64,000 nt of DNA from Aedes albopictus (Eukaryota > Arthropoda > Insecta > Diptera > Culicidae). The position numbers and the translations under genes are program-made. The stretch spans positions 221,158,853 through 221,222,852 of the forward strand of contig NC_085136.1 of NCBI RefSeq assembly GCF_035046485.1, in the 5' to 3' direction. The notes below the pieces were generated by a model. That model was not told the DNA's origin. It worked only from the letters and a program-made list of their open reading frames with translations, and ran no database searches. This document shows, piece by piece, positions 35,290 through 46,576 of this stretch. The number at the start of each line of letters is the position of its first letter. Positions within the stretch are counted from its first letter, which is position 1.

Positions 35290-36932
35290 AAATTCTGCAA
35301 AGTACTACATACACATCCATTTAATTCACAAAGTAATGATTTCCAGCACAGTTACCCTTTAAGGATTTCACTGGAAGGCAACCTCTACTCCGACATGTGT
35401 TCAATGTCATCCCCATCGGAATCTTTTGTCGCACAGATATCGTGTTCTACCTTGGTAATGTCTCGTTTGCAACAGTGCGTTCTTTTGCCTCCGTTTCGGA
35501 TCTTATTCTGAGCCCATCCGACACCTGACATGCAAATGCTTTTCTTCTAATTCACCTCTGAGACCCATCAAACCCTAAAGTGGCGAAGGCAACCCCTCTA
35601 TAACGGGTGGACTCCGTACGATCATGGCAGAAAAGGGATGGCGAAAGCCCGGCACACAAGTTTGCAATGGCGACGACGACGACGATGATGATGACATGGA
35701 AGGTGGGAACAATTAGACACGTCCGTTTTGCCACCAAACATTCCATGAGTTCGCAAATGCGCACGTTTCAGTCACTTTCTCACCGCGGCAGTACCGAGAA
35801 AAGTGCGAAATCTGAGTGCCGCAAACGAGGAATGTCTTTTATATTTCTTTGAAACGTGACAAAACTTTTATCTACAATTACAATAATGATACTTGCGAAT
35901 CGAGGGTTTACTCTCTATTCCAGAGATTTTTGGGAAACTGTAGACAAATGCAGGCAAATAGGCTTACTTCTTTGAGATATAAAAGCAAATAATGCAATCT
36001 TAAAGTAATTCTTAGTTGCAAGTTATCAGAATGGAAATATCCAATTTTAGACACATAAAAGTTTTACGGACAAGCAAAATTTGATAGAAAGTTTGCTTCA
36101 ACGATGGAAAAACCATCGTTCCAACCAAAAATTCGACTCCGAAAAAAAAACGTAACTCAATGATGATCTAGTAAAATAAGCGCGATAATTTGTTTTGATA
36201 ATAGTTAGCCAACTTTTTGTTTCCCTCTGAACCGCGTTGTTCCCGATACGGAACGCAGAGTCTGGGAAAATTCACAAACACCCTCCTGTTTTTTTGTTTG
36301 TTCCAAGCTAGCCGCCTACCCACAAACCTGGGTTTCTGTTTCAAACTTTGTCCTTGTTTTTGCGGGAGCCACGATCATTGGAGCAACCAGCCAGCCGGAG
36401 CCCCGGATAAAAGGTAACATTCACCTACCGGTTGTAATTGTGTTTTAATGAAAGTTGAACGAGTCTCGTGTGGGTACCAGTACTATGTTTGTTAGGCGGA
36501 CGGGTATCCCTGGTTGGTAACGATGTAATGATAATGGGCAAGAGGATTAGAGTTGTTACGTAATTACGTGAATGTCTCCTGTTGAGCAGTACAAGTAGAA
36601 CAGTTTCTCCACTTTAATTGATTAGAAAAGTTGCATTCCTCCACGGAACGGCGCAAACCGTGACATATTTCTAGTACTAGCATCATGTACAAGTAACCAC
36701 GCTGTTGAAGCAGTACGTTTTCGTGTCTCCGTGCAGGGTTAATCGTTTCCAGTCACCCTGAACGTCGTTCCTCTGACATACGGTCTGCGTACCCAGCCCA
36801 CCGCAGCCTGCCGTGTTTTATTCGTCCTCCAGTTTATAGCCAAGTATTTCTAGCAGCACTCCAGCTCTTCCACCAACTTCTCTCAACGACCATGAATGTC
36901 GTCTTCATTTGCGGTCAACGGGACTTAAGCTG
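35290..36932. other. apparently single-copy DNA, no gene recognised
   Basis: A (GACGAC/GATGAT) run near 35672-35695 and ordinary sequence otherwise. Small ORFs (for example 36217-36417) have no recognisable motif. Confidence 0.4.
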
Positions 36933-38482
36933 CCCAAGCAACATTCTGATGAGCAACTGGTCGGGGTTCTGCTAAACCGAACCAAAGACAATTTTTTGAA
37001 AAATTGAGTTTTCTTAACCATTAGATGGAGAATATGATGATCTTCCTTCCGTGCAAAAATCCAGCAATTCTGACAGCTCTTCGTGGAGTAAATTCAAAAT
37101 TTCTGTTTGGCAGAACATACAAAAAATAAAATTGCATCCAACCAGAGTGAACTGTAAACCATTCCATAGAATCAGCGAAATATTTTAGTTTTGGTCCAAA
37201 TGATGAACATTTCAAGTTTTCCTCATCGCCGTCAGATTTCTAACTTCTAACCGACTCATAGTAACAATCTGTGAGAGAATTTAACACGTAAAGAAAAATA
37301 CGGGTGTTGGAGGATCCAATTATGTTTCGATGGCGTTGAACGCCATTTTTTCCAAATCACATTCAGCCAGTCCGAACCAAATCCACTGCATTTAAAAATC
37401 AATTTATTCTCAACAATACAAAAATGAACTGGCTTTGAATACATGCGTTATGTCGATACACCTCATACTGATTATTTAACCCAAAAGCCGTCATTGAACA
37501 ACAAGGCTAATAAGAATAATAAAGCTTGATAAAACCCAAACACTTAGTTCACTTTGGCTGATCGAAAATTGGCGTTTTCACGAAAACCATCCTTGAGAAG
37601 AATGTTTGAAACTTGATTCAGACGTAACGACTGACCTTCAGCTAGTTAAAGTGACCTAGAGGTAACGCGCTTCGTAATCACTTAAATGATCCAAGTTCGA
37701 ATTTCTTTTATATTTTAGAAAACTTTTTTTGTACTTAGTTCACTTTGGCAGAACATTTTCGTGGTTTTCTTCGACCAGCATAAATTTGAAGTACACAAAT
37801 TGCTCCACCTTCACATCTCAGGATCTCAGAGCATGCACGGACATCATTTGGCATAATCACTCTTGCTCTGTGCCTGCACAATACACATGCACCGCCTATA
37901 AAATAAAAACATGAGTGGGAAGGGCTAAGCTGGGAGGGCTTCCGCCGTTTACATTTCACACTATTTTGAGTCCTCTGTGCTACCATACTACGCGTCCTCT
38001 CTGATTCATGTAAAGGATTGTGAGTGATATCGATTTCAACTTCATAAACACTGAAAAATTGAGATTTTTTATCACATTCCGACTGGTTTTCTCTGAAACA
38101 AAGAAACACAGTCAGCCACACTGAAATATAAACCATATTCCAATGTTTTTGTTCAGCCAGAGTGAACTGAGTGCAAATTACTGAGAAATTAAATGTTATT
38201 AAATCAATGTTTTTAAATAATTTACATTTATTCTTCTTCTATGATGGTTAATAAAGGCTTGTAAGTTAATAATCTTAGCTGTTGTTTATTTCTAAGTGGT
38301 AGAACTTTAAGCTTAATTATCTCGGAATAAACTTTTTGGCGCTTAGTTCGGTTTAGCAGAACCCCGGCCATTGGTCTTGTAGAGGTTCTTAGAACTGCAA
38401 TTAAACTTAATACCTTTCATTTTGGTTTATGATGGTTCTAAAAACCTCTTCTAGTCCATTTGACTGAAAAATGTTACTTGGG
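36933..38482. mobile_element. 1.55-kb TIR element, CCCAAGYAACATT ends
   Basis: The left end CCCAAGCAACATT is mirrored by AATGTTACTTGGG at 38470-38482. Just inside, CGGGGTTCTGCTAAACCG (about 36962) is mirrored by CGGTTTAGCAGAACCCCG (about 38349). A related motif, AGTTCACTTTGGCAGAAC and variants, occurs at about 37145(-), 37551(+), 37737(+) and 38150(-), suggesting nested or self-duplicated ends. No transposase was recognised. Confidence 0.7.
37737..38168. mobile_element. nested 432-bp inverted-repeat element
   Basis: AGTTCACTTTGGCAGAACA at 37737 is mirrored by TGTTCAGCCAGAGTGAACT ending at 38168. It lies wholly inside the 36933-38482 element. It is non-coding. Confidence 0.6.
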
Positions 38483-38587
38483 TGGTTTCGCAGACCGAGA
38501 AAGGCCCGATCCCCAGTCGCAAGATCAGACTGCGCTGGTCCGTGTGTCCGCTCAGCATCAACGAACGGTGCACGCAGAACTCGATGT

Positions 38588-38764
38588 ACACAGCGCAACG
38601 AGTAACTTTCACGCAGCGACCGAAAAGACAAAAGAATTTTCACGCAGATTTGTGTAACACCGGATCAGCACATTTTTTTTGTGTTGATCCAGTCGTACAC
38701 AAATATGAGTGAAAATTCCTTTGTCTTTTTGCTCGCTGCGTGAAAGTTACTCGTGCGCTGTGTT
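38588..38764. mobile_element. 177-bp foldback element
   Basis: Arms of about 85 bp: ACACAGCGCAACGAGTAACT onward, mirrored by AGTTACTCGTGCGCTGTGT. Inner segments AAGACAAAAGAATTTTCACG and its complement also pair. The loop is around TTTTTTTTGTG. It abuts the 5' edge of the LINE relic at 38765. Confidence 0.85.
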
Positions 38765-40330
38765 GTTTCATTTAAGGGTGTGGAGACTTCAACGCCTAAG
38801 AGATTGAGTAGGGTAGCCGCTTGACTAACGCGAGAGGCTGGGCTCTACTCGAAACTATTGCTAGACTGAACGTATGTTAGCAACAAATAAAAACCTACAG
38901 TAGGAAGGGTGCAGAGTTCATCACTGATGTGACCTTCTCGAGCCCGGGTCTAAACCCTAGCTCAGACTAGAGGGTCGATGATGGATACACGCATAGTGAA
39001 CACGAAGAAAGATGGTCACAGCCGTAGGCCATCGACCATCATCGGGGATGGCTGACCTCGCGCTTCGATAAGCCGGCATTTGTGGAGCGATTGCTTATGG
39101 AGGGTAACACCGACAATCTATCCAGCGATAATCTAGTCGGAACCTTAAGCCGTATATATGTCGCCGCTATGTCAAGGAAATCCCTACCCAGAAATGGACG
39201 GAAGCCGGTATACTCAAAATTTGTAAAAACAATCATTCTGTTGGTATGGGAATGTTGTACGTGACTATTGTAATCGATTTAATTTGAGTTTATGTTATTT
39301 GCACTGTAATAACGGGATAAAAACTAAGTATATTCATTGCCGTATACGCCGGCGAAGAGAAAGATCCAGAGAGCCACTACACATATGAACCACCGTTTCT
39401 CACTCTCAGTAATAAAATTGATTGCTCATGCTCCCACTTGCTTCTGAAGCATGTAAGCCAATGAAGGTATATACAGCTACCGCTCTGGGTTGAACAGCGT
39501 CGGTCAAAGAGGAGCAAATTTTGCTTCGTCCAGGGGAAAACGCTTCATTTTGCAAGCACTGCGGTATACTGGTGGTGTGCAGAAACCGCCTCTGCCAGGC
39601 AGCCAACAGGACCCCTTTCTGAGATGCCTACAGAGTAATCATGGCCAAAATGAAAGGCGCGTTAGCACCCCAGATCGATCCCCCAAAATGCTGCAGAAGA
39701 TCATGGACACGTTGTTCCGTTGCCACGATACAATACCATGGGCCCTCGACCCCTAGGGCCAAACCGCTCAAAGTAAAGTCACCCCGGTGACAAACGACGA
39801 GCTCTTTGCAATATCGAAATCGCTTAAGTTAAACAAGGCTCCGGGTCTGGATAATATGTTCAGAATGACTATGCAGATGTGCATAGGCAAAAGCGAATTT
39901 CCGGAGAGGTAGAAAAGGCAAAGATTGGTTATACTGCCCAAACCCGGGAAGCTACCTGGCGACCCATCGGACAAATCGGTGTCTAAAAACGCCGGGAAAT
40001 AGTTGGAACGAAGCATTCTGTCGAGAGTGGGCGAGATAGCGCATCAAATGAAGTGAACTGGAATCCGCTATTGCGCGGTCATCACTCTGGACGTGAAGGA
40101 TGCGCTCAACAGCGTCACATGGGCCACCATCGAGCGTGCCAGATACTGGAGAGCTACATCCATAGTAGGGTGCTAATCTATGGCCCCGAGGAAGGCGAGA
40201 GGAATTACAACATCACCGCGGGGGTACCTCAGGGCTCCATCCTGGTACTATGAAACACGGCGTATGATGGCGTATTGAAGCTCAAGCTTCTACAGGGCGT
40301 AGATCTGATCGTCTTTGCCGATGATATTAC
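38765..40330 (+). pseudogene. LOA/R1-type LINE ORF2, endonuclease and RT up to FADD
   Basis: Endonuclease: GDFNA (about 38783), TNARGWALLETIARLNV, DVTFSSPGLNPS, GYTHSEH in place of the usual SDH, then FDKPAFVERLLMEGNTDNLS and MSRKSLPRNGRKP. An unrelated segment at about 39220-39480 interrupts. RT: PPDRS-like DRSPKMLQKIMDTLF, LKLNKAPGLD-like KSLKLNKAPGLDN (about 39820-39860), NITAGVPQGSI (about 40210-40243), TAYDGVLKLKL and the catalytic FADDIT ending at 40330. Many stops and frameshifts are present. The element continues at 43143-43195 and 46577-47130 after later insertions. Confidence 0.8.
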
Positions 40331-40925
40331 TAAGGGTATGCGGTATGGGATTTTTTCAAAGCGATACGAAACGAAACGGTATCTGAATTTTTTGATGCAA
40401 TGCGGTACGAAACGAAACGAAATTCAAAAATGTTTCGTGAGATCGATACAAAATCAGACTTCACTCGGTATTTTTCGAAACGAAACGAAATTTCCGTAAA
40501 AATTCCGCGGAATTTTGCAGTTATATCAATTTTGTGCAAATTTGCATTTTTTCCTACCGGTGGCGTGAATTGTGTTCCCCTAGACTTCATTTGCCACAGT
40601 TGGGTGTTGGACCATTTGGGCAGGGGGACCAGTATACTTGAAATATTGTACGTGACTACATAATGTACACATCTCACTGCATACGAACAATCAGTCAATT
40701 GGTGCAAAGTTGACTGTGTTAGCGCGCAACGTGCCCTTACTTGTAGTCTTGCCCTTATCCCAGATACTGTTTTTTACTAGTTTTTACTGTTTAACCACAG
40801 ATATTGAAATTTTCAACAATACATGAATAACCTAACAAGATTGCTCCAACGACCTAATAAATACGTTGCATCATTGCGATGATGTTATAAAATGCTCTAA
40901 CTACAAACGAGTCACCATCTTCAAA

Positions 40926-41311
40926 TGTGGAGCGGACCTGGTGTGGTGGTTAGAACACTCGACTATAACGCCGAGGACCTGGGATCGAATCCCACTCCCG
41001 ACAATACTCGCAAAATGTGGGTTCTATGGGGGGAAGTATTGTACATATTGATTTATTTTAGATCGAAGTCGATATGTGAAATCAAATATACCCAACAAAA
41101 GTTCGCCGAAGAAAAAACTTCGGCATTCTAATTGAAGCATCGCCGACACAGGCTATTCTTATGCGTCGGCGAACCCCAAATTAGAATGCCGATGCCGAAC
41201 TTCGCCGAAGATTTGACTTCCGAAGTTCAAACTTTCTCTCGCATGATCAATAATACGTGGGTCCCGAGATGAATTAGGGTTGAAAATCTCGTTAATACAG
41301 ACAAAAAGAAA
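40926..41311 (+). mobile_element. tRNA-derived SINE (type 2), split by an insertion
   Basis: 5' region TGTGGAGCGGACCTGGTGTG with A-box-like TGGTGTGGTGGTTAG and B box GGATCGAATCCC. The 3' end has CCCGAGATGAATTAGGG then TTGAAAATCTCG, followed by TTAATACAGACAAAAAG. An exact 10-bp TSD CATCTTCAAA lies at 40916-40925 and 41312-41321, which shows that both halves belong to one insertion. 41039-41253 is a later insert. The 3' hairpin (CGAGAT/ATCTCG) matches the type in the ultrashort retroposons. Confidence 0.9.
41039..41253. mobile_element. foldback element inside the SINE
   Basis: Flanked by TA (41037-41038 and 41254-41255). Comparison with the uninterrupted SINE copy at 43550 shows that this segment is extra. 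The core at about 41099-41210 is an imperfect palindrome: TTCGCCGAAG, CGGCATTCTAATT and ATCGCCGAC, each mirrored. The inverted arms are internal rather than terminal, as in elements with subterminal inverted repeats. Confidence 0.8.
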
Positions 41312-41321
41312 CATCTTCAAA

Positions 41322-41974
41322 CCAAACGGTTCCTCTACTAGAGGTGTAGTGCAAAGAAATCAATGGCTTCATTAAGTGAAATTAAGAAAAACCGCTGCGT
41401 TTCACTTAATATTCAAATATCCAATGTTCAGTAGTTCAGACACCGATAGTTCTATAGCACCCCAAACGAATAACGGTTAGTCAGAATTATCCCTTGAAGG
41501 AGACTCTAATACGAGTCAAAATGCTGGGAAAATCTAAAATTTTCGTTTCAATTCTCCAAACCTGCAGCACCGGAATCGAAAGCTCTATAAGATGCTCTAA
41601 TGCCGATTGTTTATCGTCATTCTGAAGCATATGATAAGAAACATAAACTAGATGTTTACCATCAAGCTCTGTGGATAGCGTTACTTCTGAAGAAAGCTTA
41701 TAATCTAAAATCTTCAAAAAAGTTGATAGATGCTTGAATTTATCAGAAAATCCCAGTACAACCAGTGTGTGTTTAACCTTCAGGTCTTCCGATTCGGGAC
41801 TTAAGGTCTCAAAATAAACTAACTTAGGAGTTATTTTGCTAAAATAAATGGAAAATTTTTTTTAAAAAACTTATTTTTCATAGTTGGGCTGTTACAAATT
41901 TAATTTTGACTTTTTGTCTACCACCCCCCTTTCAAACATTTTTGGCTGGATTTTACATTTTGAGGGGGCAGATA

Positions 41975-42035
<61 letters not shown>

Positions 42036-42810
42036 AAATATTGATCCTTGCCAAAAATTCTTTACCAAATCTTATGAGTTTTTAATATTTTTCAGGTTCT
42101 TTTATAATTTTATCCAGGAAGGACAATTTAAAGGTAATCTTAGTAAAATGTTTCTGCCTGGAATCGCTCAAGAACTTTCCTGAGCGAATCCGTAACACGA
42201 AATTAAACTCTACGCAGCAACTAAACTGTTTAGTGAATGCCCTTAGTGTGAAAGTTGGCTGGGCACATAGCGGAGTTATCATTTGCCGTGCTCATCTTAC
42301 CTTTTGGCATTTTCAAATCAAATCCGTTCAACGGTTCTAAAAAACGGTGCTCTAGAAATTTTGAGCAATGTACTCCAAATACCTTGTCCTTAAACTGCCG
42401 TTCTACGCCCAATTGTCCCATGTTATATGGAAGTCCCATATAACATGGTACAATTATGCGTATACCAGCAGTAAAAGTCTTTAAATAAATGACTGGAATG
42501 AATCCCTGCAGATGCATTTGAAAAACTTTAACAATAACGAACTCCTAAATTAACTCAAAAAAAATAAGATATAGAGATATCTGCTGAGAGAGCTTTCATG
42601 TTTTTACTAGTATATCCCACATCATATATCATTTATACCTGTTATTCTTCATTACTCTGCTAAACATTCTTATCGGGAATGTAAAGTGCGATTTTTTTAC
42701 ATTTGGATCCATCAGGAAATTTAACCAAAATATTATTTATGGTCCCGCTTTGAAAGCATCCTTGAAAAATGTATTTATGGTAGGTCCTAGATAAGAGGTA
42801 CATTCGAGAT
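41322..42810. other. interior of the hAT-like element, no gene seen
   Basis: AT-rich with short ORFs only. A (TA)n run lies at 41978-42033. A palindrome CCATGTTATATGGAAGTCCC-ATATAACATGG is at about 42418-42447. Confidence 0.45.
41978..42033. repeat. (TA)n microsatellite
   Basis: About 28 uninterrupted TA dinucleotides. Confidence 0.95.
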
Positions 42811-42865
42811 TTGTTTTGTCTTCATTAGAGAGACTTTCAGCCTGGCACTGGTTTGTTTCTCGATC
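42811..42865 (-). mobile_element. ultrashort hairpin retroposon, copy 2 (probable, 55 bp)
   Basis: Minus-strand reading has GAGAAACAAACCAGTGCC, then AGGCTGAAAGTCTCTCTAAT and GAAGACAAAACAA. The flanks TTCGAGAT (42803-42810) and TTCGAAAT (42866-42873) are an imperfect duplication. The outer stem is degraded (GAGAA against GTCTC). It is an older copy than those at 10599, 44322 and 63025. Confidence 0.7.
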
Positions 42866-43142
42866 TTCGAAATGATTTTCTAACATTTTTCAGTAACTTA
42901 AGATTAGCAAGATCTCTGATAGATGATATGGACATTTACACTATGAACTTGTTTTCGAAATTTATTAGACATTCCACGGAATTCCGTTTAATTTCGTCAA
43001 ATTATATTTTTTGAAGGCTAAATTTTTAGAATTTGACGAAACGAAACGAAATTCAAAATCATAAATTTCGCCGAGTTAAATTCCGCGGAATTTCGTTTCG
43101 AGGTGTATTTGGCGAAACATTTCGGTATACCGCTTACACTTA

Positions 43143-43195
43143 GATATTACCCTCGTAGTATACGGCGAGTCGATAGAGAAAATGGAACTGAGGGC
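43143..43195 (+). pseudogene. LINE ORF2 continuation after the hAT-like insertion
   Basis: After the second TSD copy the LINE frame resumes: VVYGESIEKMELR, the segment that follows FADD in LOA/R1-type RTs. It is cut at about 43195 by a MITE-like sequence. Confidence 0.8.
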
Positions 43196-43430
43196 GCGTC
43201 CATAAATGACGTAGCTATTTTTAAGCGATTTTAATACTCGTAGCATTTAGTCACAAATTTGGATGCCCCCCACCTATAAATGACGTTGCTTGTTAACCGT
43301 TATGTGCCCGACCATTTTTTTGCTTTTTTCTTCACCGTGTATTTTAAATGGGTGCTGGGTACCCGGGTACCCTGTCGTCCACATAAGGGTTAAACAACCA
43401 CCAACCCCCCCCCCCCCCCCACAACAAAAT
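43196..43430. mobile_element. degraded MITE with a nested 101-bp MITE
   Basis: The outer part starts GCGCGTCCATAAATGACG and has CCACCTATAAATGACG and a poly-C run; it is related in form to 10750-10912. Inside, 43293-43393 has ends TTAACCGTTATGTGCCCGAC and the complement of TTAACCCTTATGTGGACGAC, with a central GGGTACCCGGGTACCC palindrome. Confidence 0.65.
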
Positions 43431-43549
43431 TTTCATGTCAAAAAGCAAGTAACGAAAAAACTCGAAGCTTAGTTCTGATTTCAATTTTAACTTGTATGTT
43501 TAACGAATATTATGAAAAAAAACAATAATAGCCAGAAAACGTTGCCGAC

Positions 43550-43731
43550 TGTGGAGCGGATCTGGTGTGATGGTTAAAGCACGTGACTATCACGCCGAGG
43601 ACCTGGGATCGAATCCCACTCCCGACTAACTCGCAAAATGTGAGTTCTTCCTTCGGAAGCGAAGTAAACCCTGGGTCTCGAGATGAAAAAAGGATGGAAA
43701 TCTCGTTAAAACAGAAAAAAAACAATTCCGA
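43550..43731 (+). mobile_element. tRNA-derived SINE (type 2), uninterrupted copy
   Basis: TGTGGAGCGGATCTGGTGTG start, A box TGGTGTGATGGTTAAAGC, B box GGATCGAATCCC, CTTCCTTCGGAAGCGAAGTA, and 3' end CTCGAGATGAAAAAAGG then ATGGAAATCTCGTTAAAACA with an A tail. It gives the reference structure for the split copy at 40926-41311. TSD not clear. Confidence 0.85.
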
Positions 43732-43984
43732 ATGCTAGGTTCAGATCGCCAATTTCAAGACCATAGGTGCAACCAGAGGAGAATATCACCAAAGCTAATG
43801 ACTCAATAAAACCACCCATCGTTCTGCTCAATGCCGAAGAACAGTAAGTAGATGCTCCCAATACAGTTCAATACCATATTAACCTAGGAGCTCTTTCGAA
43901 GATATTAGTTTGCTCACTAATAAATCTTTTAAGAATATCGATTTGGTTTCATTGAATAAAATTTACCACGATATTTAAAGGACC

Positions 43985-45190
43985 CTGAATGAGTTTCTTC
44001 TAACAATCTTTCAGCAGTTCATTCTGGAATTCCTCAAGGAGCTTCTTTTTGGATTCCCATTTCTGAGAATTCCTCCCTTTTCAACTCCTCCAGCACTTTC
44101 TTCTGGGATTTCTCCGAGAATTTCCATTGGAATTCCATTTGAGATTTCCTCCTGTTCTTCGTATTTCTTCAGGGGTTCCTTCAGAGATCCCTCCAAGAAC
44201 TATTTTCGGAGTTCCTTCTTCGATTCCACTTAAAGTTCCTTCTGGGATTTCTCCGGAAGTTTTTTTTTATAAGGTTTTTTCTAAAAGTTTATCCATGGTT
44301 TCATTCGGGAGTTCTTTCAAGAGAGACGAACCAGCCCCAGGCTGAAAGTCTCTATAATAAAGACAAAAAAAAAAAGTTCTTTCAAGGTTTTCGTCTCCTT
44401 TGTTTCACCAGCGGATTCGTCGGACATCTCTTTAAGGATTTCAAATGGAATTTCTTTTGAGATTTCATCAGAACCTCTTTCTGGGATTTCGGAATAAGTT
44501 TCTTTAGGGATTCCTCCAGGAACTCACTCAGATATTCATTCCGAGATCTCTGTAGGAAACCCTTCCAGAATTCTTTCAAAACCCCTCCAGAAGTTGCCTC
44601 TGGGATTCCTCCAGGAGTTTTTTTCGAATTCCTTCAGGAATTCCTTCGTGGATTCTTCTGGGAGTTTCTTCTGGGATTTTTCGAGGACTTCCTTCTAGGA
44701 TTTTTCGAGGACTTCCTTCTAGGATTCATCCAGGTTTTTTTTTTCAGGTCTCCTCCAGGATCTTTTTCCGGCATCCCTTCATTCACTCCTTTAGGAATTC
44801 CTTCAGGATTTTCTTTCTAAGGTTTCACCAGGAGTTCTATCTGGATATCTTTCGGGATTCCCCAAAACATATTTTCGGGATGCCTTCAGTAATTTCTTTC
44901 GTGATTTGTTTAAAAATTTAAAAAATTCAAGTTCGTTCTGAGACTCTACAAATAGCTCTTTCTGAATTTTTTCCAGGAGTTTATTTAAGATTTCTTTAAA
45001 AGTTCCATCTAGAGTTGCTCCAGAAACTCCTCACGGGATTTTTTTTAATTTCCTTTCAAGATTCCTCCAGGAGTTTCTTCTGAAATTCTTCTGAAAGTTC
45101 CTTGAGGGATTCCTTTTGAGATTCCTCCAAATTCTTTTGGAATGTTACCAGAAGCTTTTCTGGGATTCCCAAAGCAATTCCTGTGAAAAT
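43985..45190. repeat. decayed 12-mer block
   Basis: Degenerate TTCCTYCAGGA units in the same orientation as at 1-4380, often with TTTCTTCTGGGATT variants. One ultrashort retroposon (44322-44374) is inserted in it. The short ORFs are repeat-encoded. Confidence 0.8.
44322..44374 (+). mobile_element. ultrashort hairpin retroposon, copy 3 (53 bp)
   Basis: Reads AGAGACGAACCAGCCCCAGG, then CTGAAAGTCTCTATAATAAA, then GAC and an A10 tail. The perfect 12-bp TSD AGTTCTTTCAAG is at 44310-44321 and 44375-44386. Hairpin: GAGAC/GTCTC outer and CAGCC/GGCTG inner stems. AATAAA directly follows the hairpin. This is the cleanest copy, with nothing else in the insertion. Confidence 0.93.
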
Positions 45191-45668
45191 GTTATCCTTT
45201 TCCTGTTGGGGAAACTTATAATGAACACCATGAGAAATTCATTACAAAGCTGCTAGAGGAGCTCCTAAAGAAATTTATGGAGGCATTCTTCAATATGGTT
45301 TTGTAGAAACTATATAAGGCACTGCTGAAATAATGTCATAATGCCAGAAACTTAGAAAAAAAATCTTCTGCAGTCTGCGTGCAGTGCCCTATAGCAAGCA
45401 GCAAACTACTGATCGTGGAAAGCATTTGAGCGAAATTAATTTTCATACACATTATTCTTTTATCTTTACACAGGACTTCAAAACCATTTTCTCAGATACA
45501 ATTGCGTTCGATAGGTGCACGTCTTATGAATGGAAGTCGGCATTTCTGTCCATTATTTGTTATTTAATGTGATGGAAAAAAACAAATCATGCAATATATA
45601 CAATTTTTTTATTTACTGGATAATGATACTTAAAGCAAGTAAAAATTGTATTAAGCTTAGTAGAAATC
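45191..45668. other. no recognised gene
   Basis: AT-rich sequence between the decayed 12-mers and the MITE at 45671. A few short ORFs without motifs. Confidence 0.4.
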
Positions 45669-45670
45669 TA

Positions 45671-46574
45671 CAGGGGATGGCCAAAATGTTTGGGATAGGC
45701 AACTTTTTTTTCTCTCACAAAAAAGTTCAAGATGCTATAACTTTTCATAGAGTGCATCAAAAAATCTCAAATTTTGACTGTTTGTCAACCTATTATATGT
45801 GCATCATTGGTACAAATTTGGGCTCGATTGATTAATCTTTCGCCAAGTTAGAACCGTTCTGGTAAAACACTATTTTTCAGACAACTCATTTTTGAGCTCT
45901 CATATCTCGGAAATCAGTGAACCGAATTGAATGAAATTTTGAACGAACACTAATAATATGAAATGCTTCACAAACTATTTAAACATAGGTACTTTTTGAA
46001 CGTTAAAAAAAGTTATCATGGATTGACTATTTTTGGATTTTTCTCGCAAAAATGTAATTTGTTTACATCAATGTCAATAAATTTTAATGTTAATATCCAA
46101 AGATTTTCCACTTCTGTTCTCAAGCTATCTCTAATCAGATATATTGGAGCCTATTTAGGTTGAAGAAAGAACACATTTCGTAATTTTTGTGTGGTATTGT
46201 AAATTTGACCTATTTTCCTCTGTATGGGTCAAAATTCCAACCCGGTATAACTTGATTCGCCGTGAGAAAATATTTCATTTTATAACGTCGTATAAAGTAT
46301 CAATATATTGTTGATACACGTTAAAAAAATCATTTAATTCGGTTCACTGGTCTCCGAGATATGACAGCTCAAAAATGAGTTGTCTAAAAAATAGTGTTTT
46401 ACCCGAACGGTTCTAACTTTGCGAAACATTAATCAATCGAGCCCAAATTTGTACCAATGATGCACATATAATAGGTTGATAAACAGTCAAAATTTGAGAT
46501 TTTTTTATGCACTCTATGAATTTTTTTGTGGGAAAAAAAAAGTTACCTATCCCAAACATTTTGGCCATCCCCTG
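45671..46574. mobile_element. 904-bp TA-flanked MITE with about 280-bp arms
   Basis: Ends CAGGGGATGGCCAAAATGTT and its complement, flanked by TA at 45669-45670 and 46575-46576. Arms of about 280 bp pair almost throughout (45671-45950 with 46300-46574). Both arms give the same MAKMFGIGNFFF peptide, so those ORFs are repeat-derived. TA target choice fits Tc1/mariner-mobilised MITEs. Confidence 0.9.
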
Positions 46575-46576
46575 TA

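Larger units (their letters stand above)
40331..43142. mobile_element. hAT-like 2.8-kb element inserted in LINE RT
   Basis: An exact 8-bp TSD GATATTAC lies at 40323-40330 and 43143-43150. TIRs: TAAGGGTATGCGGTAT (left) and the complement of TAAGTGTAAGCGGTAT (right), with two mismatches in 16. Subterminal repeats GAAACGAAACGAAATT and AATTCCGCGGAATTT occur near both ends (about 40390-40520; 43030-43100). An 8-bp TSD fits hAT (also P or Merlin). No transposase was recognised. It contains a SINE, a (TA)n run and one ultrashort retroposon, so it has been in place for some time. Confidence 0.9.

Noticed and set aside
33630..35511. 607-, 322- and 223-codon ORFs in the 11-bp satellite
   Set aside because: They only restate the stop-free 11-mer; all frames give the same cyclic peptide, and there is no conserved non-repeat domain.
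40939..41010. tRNA gene
   Set aside because: A and B boxes are present but the cloverleaf is incomplete, and the 3' hairpin tail and TSD show a SINE. The same applies to 32543 and 43550.
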